Counted from the stretch's first letter, positions 1-5,037 are shown. The stretch: DNA of 7,408 nucleotides from Solirubrobacterales bacterium (GCA_015655225.1 JAATFK010000122.1:1-7408), one strand, 5' to 3'. Numbers and translations: made by a program. Notes: generated by a model from the sequence alone, not told the origin.

Positions 1-248
1 AGCTCCTCGACGTAGCCGAAGGCGAGCCTCCCCGACGCGCTCGCGGCGCGGATCTCCGCGAGCGGGTGCCCGCGCTCGCGCAGGCGCGCGACGATCCGCG
101 CCTGCGCCGCCGCGGCCGGCGTCCAGCGGCCGTCCTGGAGCGGGACCACGCCGGTATGGGCCCAGCGCCGCAGCGTCGCGGGCTTCACGCCGGCGCGTCG
201 CGCGGCCTCGGTCAGCGAGATCGTCCGGCTGCGTCCGCTGGCCTCCAC
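1..248 (-). CDS. MerR-type HTH protein, N-terminal fragment (possibly a regulated adenylate/guanylate cyclase)
   Basis: Partial gene running off the left edge; 82 complete codons are visible. GTG at 248 is the first possible start after the in-frame stop of the upstream SCP2-like gene, 12 nt away. No good Shine-Dalgarno is seen, so translation is probably coupled to that gene. Residues about 10-32 read as a MerR-like helix-turn-helix (SLTEAARRAGVKPATLRRWA), followed by a wing-like GVVPLQDGRWTP stretch and a helical segment ending GRLAFGYVEEL. In the MerR family this region binds DNA or acts as a regulatory module. From memory, similar HTH heads precede class III adenylate/guanylate cyclase domains in Solirubrobacterales, but the part that would show a cyclase lies outside the window. 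A plain MerR regulator is the alternative. The HTH call is solid; the cyclase idea is only inference. Confidence 0.75.
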   Translation of the reverse strand, partial: MEASGRSRTISLTEAARRAGVKPATLRRWAHTGVVPLQDGRWTPAAAAQARIVARLRERGHPLAEIRAASASGRLAFGYVEE

Positions 249-260
249 GCGCGCGGCGGG

Positions 261-683
261 CTACAACTCGAGGTGCGGGTAGTTGGCCGCGACCAGCTCG
301 CGGTACTGCGCGAAGACCGGCTTCGTGATCGGCATCAGCGCAAGCGCGGCCTTCACGTCGCCGCCCGCCTTGATGCGCCGGCGGGCGATCGCCATCGCGA
401 CGTTCTCCTTGCCCTGGAAGTACTTGTTCGCGGTCTCGGAGGACATCGACATCTTGACCTTCGGCTCCCAGTCGACGTCGTCGCTCCACTCCCACACGAG
501 GTTGTGCTCCTCGCCCGGCCGCGCCGCGCGGATGTTCACGACCTGGTCGAGGTCGTCGAACTCGAACCGCTGGGGGACGTCGGCGTCGCGCAGCCGCGGG
601 CCCATCTCCGGATCCTCGTCCATCAAGGCGAAGATCTGGTCGAGCACCTCGCGGAACTCCTTCGCCGACCTGTAGCTCGCCAT
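261..683 (-). CDS. SCP2 sterol-binding-domain-like protein
   Basis: Complete 140-residue protein starting at ATG 683, with a good GGAGG ribosome site 7 nt upstream. The whole length looks like one SCP2-type domain. The second half carries a family-typical run: acidic/aromatic strands (VWEWSDDVDWEPKVKMSMS), then SSETANKYFQGKENV, then an amphipathic helix region rich in Arg/Lys and Ala, ending with a helix around FAQYRELVAANY. SCP2-like domains form a hydrophobic tunnel that binds fatty acyl-CoA, sterols or other lipids. Stand-alone bacterial versions are probably cytosolic lipid carriers, with substrates mostly unknown. There is no signal peptide or membrane segment. It is the first gene of a short unit with the HTH protein 12 nt downstream. 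All its arginines use CGN or AGG, none AGA. Family assignment is fairly confident; the ligand cannot be told. Confidence 0.8.
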   Translation of the reverse strand: MASYRSAKEFREVLDQIFALMDEDPEMGPRLRDADVPQRFEFDDLDQVVNIRAARPGEEHNLVWEWSDDVDWEPKVKMSMSSETANKYFQGKENVAMAIARRRIKAGGDVKAALALMPITKPVFAQYRELVAANYPHLEL

Positions 684-690
684 CGTCCGA

Positions 691-695
691 CCTCC
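691..695 (-). promoter_or_regulatory. Ribosome binding site of the SCP2-like gene
   Basis: GGAGG on the minus strand with 7 nt to the ATG at 683. It is one of the clearest Shine-Dalgarno sites in the window and fixes that start. Confidence 0.8.
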
Positions 696-718
696 GTCGT
701 CGACCTCGGCCCGCGTGG

Positions 719-741
719 CAGCGGGCCCGCTGGCGCGCCAG
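719..741. repeat. Two overlapping perfect palindromes in the divergent intergenic region
   Basis: CAGCGGGCCCGCTG (719-732) and CTGGCGCGCCAG (730-741) are each perfectly palindromic and share three bases. They sit in the 104-nt gap between the SCP2-like gene (minus) and the nucleoside phosphorylase (plus), just downstream of the possible minus-strand -10 box at 740-745. They could be an operator pair or a hairpin in the SCP2 5' leader. High local GC makes chance palindromes more likely, so function is unproven. Confidence 0.45.
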
Positions 742-745
742 TCTA
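740..745 (-). promoter_or_regulatory. Possible -10 box for the SCP2-like gene
   Basis: TAGACT on the minus strand fits the actinobacterial TANNNT pattern and would give a 5' leader of about 50 nt that includes the GGAGG site. No convincing -35 is visible about 17 nt upstream. Confidence 0.35.
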
Positions 746-772
746 CGGCGATCGGCGGACCGCCGTGCCGGC

Positions 773-778
773 TATCCT
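773..778 (+). promoter_or_regulatory. Possible -10 box for a leaderless nucleoside phosphorylase transcript
   Basis: TATCCT (TANNNT) ends 9 nt before the ATG at 788, so transcription would begin at or within a base or two of the start codon. No Shine-Dalgarno-like sequence lies between box and ATG, which fits a leaderless mRNA. No clear -35 is seen. Confidence 0.4.
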
Positions 779-787
779 CGCCCGCCG

Positions 788-1507
788 ATGACGACGATCC
801 ACCTGCACCCGACGGCCGAGCTGGCCGAGCGCGTCCTGCTCCCCGGCGACCCCGGCCGCGCGCTGCTGCTGGCCCAGGAGCTGCTCGACGCGCCGCGGAT
901 GTTCAACCACCACCGCGGCCTGTGGGGCTACACGGGCGCGGCGAGAGGCGACGGCGAGCCGCTGACGATCCAGAGCAGCGGGATGGGCGGTCCGAGCGCG
1001 GCGATCGTGGTGGAGGAGCTGGTGCGCCTCGGCGCGCGCCGGCTCGTGCGGGTCGGGACCTGCGGGGCGCTGGCGCCGGCGCTCGCGCTCGGCGACGCGC
1101 TCGTCGTCGCCGACGCGGTCGCGACCGACGGCACCAGCCGTGCGCTCGGCGCCTCCGGCGGCGAGCGCGTCGCGCCCGACGCGTCGCTGACCGAGGCGCT
1201 CGCGCACGCGGCCGCGAGCGACGGCGGCGCCCACCGCGGCACGGTCCTCTCGGCCGACCTCTTCTACGGGGAACGCGAGCCGGCGGCCGGTGACGGGGCG
1301 GGCGCGCTCGCGGTCGAGCTCGAGAGCGCGACGCTCTTCCGCCTCGCGGAGCTGCGCGGCGTGCGGGCCGGCGCGGTGCTGATCGTCAGCGACCTGGTCG
1401 GGGCGAGCCGGTCGCCCGGCGCCTCGCCGCCGCGACTCGACGACGAGGAGCTGGCCGACGCCGCGCGCCGCACCGGCCGCCTCGCCGCCGCCGCGCTGGC
1501 GGCCTAG
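788..1507 (+). CDS. Nucleoside phosphorylase, PNP/uridine phosphorylase family
   Basis: Complete 239-residue protein, the usual length for this family, which cleaves nucleosides with phosphate to give ribose-1-phosphate and a free base in nucleoside salvage. Visible motifs: LLPGDPGRA (G20, R24) and R43 for phosphate binding; GMGGPSAAIVVEEL at 65-78; RVGTCGA with R88; SADLFY at 155-160; VELES with E177 and E179 at the ribose site; and SD with D202. D202 matches the catalytic Asp of DeoD-type purine phosphorylases, whereas ESATLF and GGPS..I.VEEL resemble uridine phosphorylase, so deoD-like versus udp-like specificity cannot be settled here. There is no signal peptide, so it is cytosolic. The C-terminus is Ala-rich and shares its stop region with the convergent gene. 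One arginine (R53) is AGA. The ATG follows a possible -10 box directly, suggesting leaderless expression. Confidence 0.88.
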   Translation: MTTIHLHPTAELAERVLLPGDPGRALLLAQELLDAPRMFNHHRGLWGYTGAARGDGEPLTIQSSGMGGPSAAIVVEELVRLGARRLVRVGTCGALAPALALGDALVVADAVATDGTSRALGASGGERVAPDASLTEALAHAAASDGGAHRGTVLSADLFYGEREPAAGDGAGALAVELESATLFRLAELRGVRAGAVLIVSDLVGASRSPGASPPRLDDEELADAARRTGRLAAAALAA

Positions 1508-1511
1508 GCCG
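1500..1511. other. Convergent gene ends sharing one CTAG; 12-bp palindrome
   Basis: The plus-strand stop TAG (1505-1507) and the minus-strand stop TAG (1506-1504) overlap within CTAG at 1504-1507. CTAG is its own reverse complement, so one tetranucleotide ends both genes. It lies at the centre of the perfect palindrome CGGCCTAGGCCG. No terminator fits between the genes; any terminator must lie inside the opposing coding region. Confidence 0.9.
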
Positions 1512-2055
1512 ACGCGGCTCTGCGGGCCGGCGGTCTCGGTCTCGCCGCCGCGCGTCTGCTGGCCGCGGCTGCCCGGGTGCGGGTCGGGCCGCTCGGGCGC
1601 GGGATCGTCGGCGACGGCTCGGCTGCTGTCACAGGCTCGGTCACGACCGGCTGGGGCGCGGCCGGCGTGAGCTGATCGCCGAGGCGGGAGAGCTGCGACG
1701 CGAAGGTCGCGAGCTGGGCCTCGATCGCGTCGAGGCGCTGCTCCAGCGGGCCGGTGCCGCCGATCGTGCCGAGCCGCTGCTCGACGCGGTCGAGGCCGTC
1801 CTCGATCCCCTCGAGCCGCTGGGAGACGGAGCGGATCCGCCGGGTGAGGCGCTCGATGTCGGCAGCGGAGGGCAGGTTGAGCGCGCCCATCGCGACCTCC
1901 TGCGCCTGCACCGCCTTCTCGCGCGCCTCGAAGGCGCGGGAGACCGCGCCGCTCACGAGCGGGCTGTCGATCAGCTCCTGGGCGAGCTTGCCGAGGGCAT
2001 CCTCGCCTCCACGTGAGATGCGGGCCCGCAGGCCGTCGCTTGCGTCGTTCGTCAT
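1504..2055 (-). CDS. Coiled-coil protein resembling PhaE/phasin, with basic Ala/Pro/Arg tail
   Basis: 183-residue protein. ATG 2055 is chosen because GAGGGGGG lies just upstream, whereas the in-frame ATG at 2139 has no ribosome site and would add a poorly coding 28-residue extension. Residues about 14-56 form an amphipathic helix region. NLPSAADIERL (60-70) resembles the 'LPTR.DV..L' hinge seen in phasins and PhaE subunits of class III polyhydroxyalkanoate synthase. Heptad-like coiled coil follows at about 69-96 and 104-130. Residues 131-160 are Pro/Thr/Glu-rich, and 159-183 is an AlgP/PhaF-like tail of Ala, Arg and Pro. No signal peptide or membrane span is seen. A role at granule surfaces, perhaps with nucleic-acid contact through the tail, is inference; no PHA gene is visible nearby. 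Four of 23 arginines use AGA, all in the tail. The gene diverges from the cell-wall gene and converges on the phosphorylase. Confidence 0.75.
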   Translation of the reverse strand: MTNDASDGLRARISRGGEDALGKLAQELIDSPLVSGAVSRAFEAREKAVQAQEVAMGALNLPSAADIERLTRRIRSVSQRLEGIEDGLDRVEQRLGTIGGTGPLEQRLDAIEAQLATFASQLSRLGDQLTPAAPQPVVTEPVTAAEPSPTIPRPSGPTRTRAAAASRRAAARPRPPARRAASA

Positions 2056-2058
2056 CGT

Positions 2059-2066
2059 CCCCCCTC
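2059..2066 (-). promoter_or_regulatory. Ribosome binding site fixing the start of the coiled-coil gene
   Basis: GAGGGGGG on the minus strand; the GAGG core lies 7 nt from the ATG at 2055. It decides in favour of the 183-residue protein over the longer in-frame version. Confidence 0.7.
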
Positions 2067-2097
2067 GTGGAGCGGATCGGGTGGCTGGGCGCGGCCG

Positions 2098-2103
2098 ACT
2101 GTA
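2098..2103 (-). promoter_or_regulatory. Possible -10 box for the coiled-coil gene
   Basis: TACAGT on the minus strand (TANNNT) would place the transcript start about 35 nt before the ATG, leaving room for the GAGGGGGG ribosome site. The matching -35 is weak or absent. Confidence 0.35.
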
Positions 2104-2183
2104 GCGCAGCCCCGCACCACCGCATCCCCAATCCTTCACTCGCGTTTAAACGGCCTGATTACCGTGCCGGTGCTCTGACTGTG

Positions 2184-2203
2184 GTACTCAAGGAGGCCAG
2201 TAC
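2184..2203 (+). promoter_or_regulatory. Inverted repeat presenting an AAGGAGG Shine-Dalgarno in its loop
   Basis: GTACT (2184-2188) and AGTAC (2199-2203) are perfect reverse complements flanking a 10-nt loop that contains AAGGAGG (2190-2196), the most perfect anti-16S match in the window. A GTG follows 10 nt after it (2207) and opens the candidate leader ORF. The 5-bp stem is weak, so it may be chance. It matters only if a transcript starts upstream of here. Confidence 0.4.
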
Positions 2204-2206
2204 AAC

Positions 2207-2383
2207 GTGCCGATGCCTCTTCGTGCGCCTTTTCCCCGTCATTCCAGTGAGATTCCCTTGAAAACACGCGGTTCCCTTTTGCTTGCATCCACCCCGGCCG
2301 GTACCTTGCGCGCCACCCGTGGCACCGGTGCTAGCGTGGTCGCGCGGCGCGGCAGTCGCGTTGGGATGACGACTCACTCATGA
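2207..2383 (+). CDS. Candidate 58-residue leader ORF before the cell-wall gene (uncertain)
   Basis: An open frame from GTG 2207 (or ATG 2213) to TGA 2381-2383. The stop overlaps the ATG of the large gene as ATGA, the classic arrangement for coupled translation. An ideal AAGGAGG lies 10 nt before the GTG. The predicted peptide is basic, rich in Arg, Ser and Thr, with no signal peptide or known domain. Against it: third-position GC is only about 60 percent by my count, far below the real genes here, and the best promoter for the large gene (2332-2337) lies inside it, so that transcript would carry only its last codons. A short in-frame ATG at 2366 would leave a five-codon mini-ORF with the same overlap. 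Listed as a hypothesis. Confidence 0.22.
   Translation: MPMPLRAPFPRHSSEIPLKTRGSLLLASTPAGTLRATRGTGASVVARRGSRVGMTTHS
2322..2331. repeat. Palindrome abutting the promoter of the cell-wall gene
   Basis: GCACCGGTGC is a perfect 10-bp palindrome ending at the base before the possible -10 box (2332-2337), next to a second inverted repeat GCCAC/GTGGC at 2312-2323. A site in the spacer region could be an operator. No regulator family is recognised. Confidence 0.35.
2330..2337 (+). promoter_or_regulatory. Possible extended -10 promoter of the cell-wall gene
   Basis: TAGCGT (2332-2337) fits TANNNT and is preceded by TG at 2329-2330 with one base between, giving an extended -10. Transcription would begin near 2344, leaving a 36-nt leader with only a weak GGGA 13 nt before the ATG. 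An alternative is TTGCTT (2279-2284), 17 nt, TACCTT (2302-2307), about 30 bases upstream. Neither matches the consensus strongly. Confidence 0.35.
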
Positions 2384-5034
2384 GAAACGCCAAACTTCGC
2401 ATCGCCTCGCAGATCGCCGGCGTGGCAGCGCTCGCGCTCGGCGCGACCGCCGCCTCGGCCTCGGCCGAGCAGCTCCACCTCCTCGTCACGCTCGCGAACG
2501 GCAGACAGGTCCCCGTGACCGTCGACGCCGCGCCCGGCACGCCGATCAGCTCGATCCAGCTCGGCGACTTCGGCTCGCCGGTCGTCTCGGTCGTCGAGGT
2601 GCCCGGCTCGCCGACCTCGACCGCGACCACGCCCGCGCCGACGACCTCGACGCCCACGCCGGCCCCGACCACGACGACGCCCGCCTCGACGACGAAGGCG
2701 CTGACGACGCCGACCACCGTCCCGACGACGCCCACCACGCCGACGACGACGAAGGCGACCCCGGCGCCCACGAAGACGAAGACGACCCCCACGACGACGA
2801 CGCCGGCGACCGGCAGCCTCGTCACGCCCCAGAAGGCGAACGGTAAGGGTAAGGCCAAGGTTGAGGGTTCCGCGCTCGCCGTCGACGCGACGCCGACCAC
2901 GGCCGCCAGCGGCGCCGGCAGCGTCACCGACACGATCGCCCCCACGTCGGCCGCGACCACCACGACGCCGACGACCACCAGCTCGACGGCCGACAACAGC
3001 GGGGCGGCGCCGACCGCGGCGGCCCCCGGCTTCACGGTCACGCCGACGCTGACGCCGACCACGAGCGTCCCCAACTTCTTCATCGAGCAGTTCCAGATCC
3101 CGCCGTTCCTGCTGCCGATCTACCAGGCCGCCGGGACCCAGTACGACATCCCCTGGCAGGTGCTCGCGGCGATCAACGAGATCGAGACCGACTACGGCCG
3201 CAACCTCTCGGTCTCGAGCGCGGGCGCGATCGGCTGGATGCAGTTCATGCCGTCCTCGTGGGCCCAGTACGGGGTCGACGCCAACAACGACGGCGTGAAG
3301 GACCCGTACAACCCGGTCGACGCGATCTTCGCCGCCGCCCGCTACCTGCGTGCCGCCGGCGGCGACAAGGACATCAGCAGAGCGATCTTCTCCTACAACC
3401 ACGCCGACTGGTACGTCCAGTCGGTGCTGCTCCGGGCGCGCGTGATCGGCGGCATGCCGGCCAACCTCGTCGGCTCGCTCACCGGCCTGACCGAGGGGCT
3501 CTTCCCGGTCGCGGCGCGGGCGACCTACGCCGACAACATCGACCCGAAGACGGCGACCAGAAGAGTCGCCCAGGGCGCGAGCGCGACCTACACCGTCGAG
3601 GGCGACGCCAGACGCCACTCGATCAACGTCTTCGCCAAGAGCGGCGCCCCCGTGATCGCGATCAACGACGGACGGATCGTGAGAATCGGGACGACGCCGA
3701 AGCTCGGCCGCTACGTCGTGCTCCAGGACGTCTACGGCAACCGCTACTCCTACGACCACCTCGGCTCGCTCGCGACCAAGTACCCGGTCCCGAAGACGAC
3801 GAGCAACCTCGCCTCCAACACGAGCGAGGCGATCGCCCAGCCGGCGATCGGCGCGAAGCCGACGACCGCCGCGACCGCCGGGCTCCAGCAGGACGCGACG
3901 AAGGCGACGAAGGCGAGCGGCACCGCGAAGACGAAGGCGGCGAAGGCCACGAGAGCCGCCGCCAAGACGAGCAACGCGGCGCCCCCCAAGGCCAAGCCGA
4001 GCGCGAGCAGAACGACGCTCGCGCCCGCGGTCACGAAGGAGCGGCTGTTCGCGAACCCCGACCGCCCGGCCGCCTTCAAGGCCGGCGGCGACCGCCAGAT
4101 CGCCGAGACCGGCGAGGCCGTCTCGACCTTCAAGGGCTACTTCAGCCAGCCGCTGCAGGCGAACCCGAAGGACTACGTCCTGAAGCCGCTCAAGGCCGGC
4201 TCGTCGGTGATCGCCGGGACCGTCCTCGGCCACGTCGGCAGAACCGACAGAAGACTCGCGCCGCACGTCGAGTTCACGGTCCGGCCGGCCGGCAAGGGCG
4301 CTCCGCTGGTCGACCCGAAGCCGATCCTCGACGGCTGGAAGCTGCTCGAGTCGACCGCCGTCTACCGCGCCAGCGGCTCCGGCAAGAGCCTCTTCAGCAC
4401 GACCGCGAGAAGCGCGTCGACCGGCCAGGTGCTGCTGATGAGCAAGGCCCAGCTGCAGCAGCGGGTGCTGAACGACCCGAACCTCGACATCTACCAGTGC
4501 GGCCGTCAGGACATCGCGAGAGGCATCATCGACCGCCGCGTGCTGGCGACCCTCGAGTTCCTCTCGACCAGCGGGCTGAAGCTCCAGATCAGCGCGCTCG
4601 AGTGCGGCCACAGCTACATGACGACGTCCGGCAACGTCTCGGAGCACTCGACCGGCGACGCCGTCGACATCTCCGAGGTCAACGGCATCCCGATCACCGG
4701 CCACCAGGGCCCGGGCTCGATCACGGACCTCACGATCCGTCGCCTGCTGACGCTCCAGGGCACGATGAAGCCCCACCAGATCATCAGCCTGATGACCTAC
4801 CCGGGCACCGACAACACGCTCTCGCTGCCCGACCACTACAACCACATCCACATCGGCTTCCACCCGCTCGACGACACGAACGTCGGCGCGCAGGTCCAGG
4901 CGATCCTGAAGCCGGCCCAGTGGACCCAGCTGATCAACCAGATCAGCACGATCCAGAACCCGACGGTGGCCACGAGCCCGTCGAAGTACGCGATCAAGGA
5001 CGCCCCGAAGAAGAAGGCCGGCAACGGCGACTGA
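2380..5034 (+). CDS. Secreted multi-domain peptidoglycan hydrolase: lytic transglycosylase, split M23-like, M15 peptidase
   Basis: 884 residues. A Sec signal peptide (MRNAKLR, hydrophobic core 11-22, likely cut after ASASA at 29) leads to a small beta-rich region (30-75), then Thr/Pro-rich linkers (76-150, 186-230) like wall-spanning spacers. Residues 240-357 are a MltB-like lytic transglycosylase: IETDYGRN with probable catalytic E269, AGAIGWMQFMPSSW (281-294), an EF-hand-like DANNDGVKD loop (300-308) and YNHADWYV. Residues 405-463 and 598-636 are two halves of an M23/LytM fold separated by about 130 residues, mostly Ala/Lys/Thr-rich. Its expected ligands are altered (R412, N416, E631), so it is probably non-catalytic. 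Residues 685-830 match M15 DD-peptidases: SEHSTGDAVD with H756 and D763, and HIH with H822/H824. The only cysteines, C707 and C742, may pair. It should cut glycan strands and stem peptides outside the membrane. By my count 14 of 36 arginines are AGA. ATG 2380 is chosen because it gives an intact signal peptide. Confidence 0.9.
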   Translation: MRNAKLRIASQIAGVAALALGATAASASAEQLHLLVTLANGRQVPVTVDAAPGTPISSIQLGDFGSPVVSVVEVPGSPTSTATTPAPTTSTPTPAPTTTTPASTTKALTTPTTVPTTPTTPTTTKATPAPTKTKTTPTTTTPATGSLVTPQKANGKGKAKVEGSALAVDATPTTAASGAGSVTDTIAPTSAATTTTPTTTSSTADNSGAAPTAAAPGFTVTPTLTPTTSVPNFFIEQFQIPPFLLPIYQAAGTQYDIPWQVLAAINEIETDYGRNLSVSSAGAIGWMQFMPSSWAQYGVDANNDGVKDPYNPVDAIFAAARYLRAAGGDKDISRAIFSYNHADWYVQSVLLRARVIGGMPANLVGSLTGLTEGLFPVAARATYADNIDPKTATRRVAQGASATYTVEGDARRHSINVFAKSGAPVIAINDGRIVRIGTTPKLGRYVVLQDVYGNRYSYDHLGSLATKYPVPKTTSNLASNTSEAIAQPAIGAKPTTAATAGLQQDATKATKASGTAKTKAAKATRAAAKTSNAAPPKAKPSASRTTLAPAVTKERLFANPDRPAAFKAGGDRQIAETGEAVSTFKGYFSQPLQANPKDYVLKPLKAGSSVIAGTVLGHVGRTDRRLAPHVEFTVRPAGKGAPLVDPKPILDGWKLLESTAVYRASGSGKSLFSTTARSASTGQVLLMSKAQLQQRVLNDPNLDIYQCGRQDIARGIIDRRVLATLEFLSTSGLKLQISALECGHSYMTTSGNVSEHSTGDAVDISEVNGIPITGHQGPGSITDLTIRRLLTLQGTMKPHQIISLMTYPGTDNTLSLPDHYNHIHIGFHPLDDTNVGAQVQAILKPAQWTQLINQISTIQNPTVATSPSKYAIKDAPKKKAGNGD

Positions 5035-5037
5035 GCC

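Larger units (their letters stand above)
2056..2379. other. 324-nt divergent intergenic region with lower GC
   Basis: This is the longest gap in the window, between the minus-strand coiled-coil gene and the plus-strand cell-wall gene. GC falls to roughly 50-60 percent around 2160-2280 by my count, against about 70 percent or more in the genes. It holds a perfect palindrome CGTTTAAACG (2143-2152), a GTACT/AGTAC inverted repeat around an AAGGAGG sequence (2184-2203), two copies of TTCCCTT (2253-2259 and 2272-2278), a palindrome GCACCGGTGC (2322-2331) and promoter-like boxes toward both genes. I looked for the c-di-AMP (ydaO) riboswitch often found before actinobacterial cell-wall hydrolases and did not see its conserved segments. 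Confidence 0.7.

Noticed and set aside
743..2131. A 462-codon open frame on the minus strand across the phosphorylase and coiled-coil genes
   Set aside because: Arg/Ala/Pro-rich, low-complexity translation typical of a shadow frame in high-GC DNA. The real proteins in this interval have recognisable motifs.
2056..2139. Longer version of the coiled-coil protein starting at ATG 2139
   Set aside because: No ribosome site at 2139. The added 28 residues look non-coding, and GAGGGGGG sits at the correct distance from ATG 2055.
2140..2379. ydaO-type c-di-AMP riboswitch before the cell-wall gene
   Set aside because: Expected from gene type in actinobacteria, but the conserved G-rich and GAA-containing segments and the closing CCGUCAGCU-like segment are not present on either strand.
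2620..2810. ACG/GCC-rich repetitive tract, possible microsatellite
   Set aside because: It encodes the Thr/Pro linker of the secreted protein in frame, with varied codons. It is low-complexity protein, not a tandem DNA repeat array.
2374..4863. An 829-codon open frame antisense to the cell-wall gene
   Set aside because: Its translation is an Arg/Gly/Val repeat-like shadow of the GC-rich gene on the other strand, with no domain, no ribosome site and a composition unlike a real protein.
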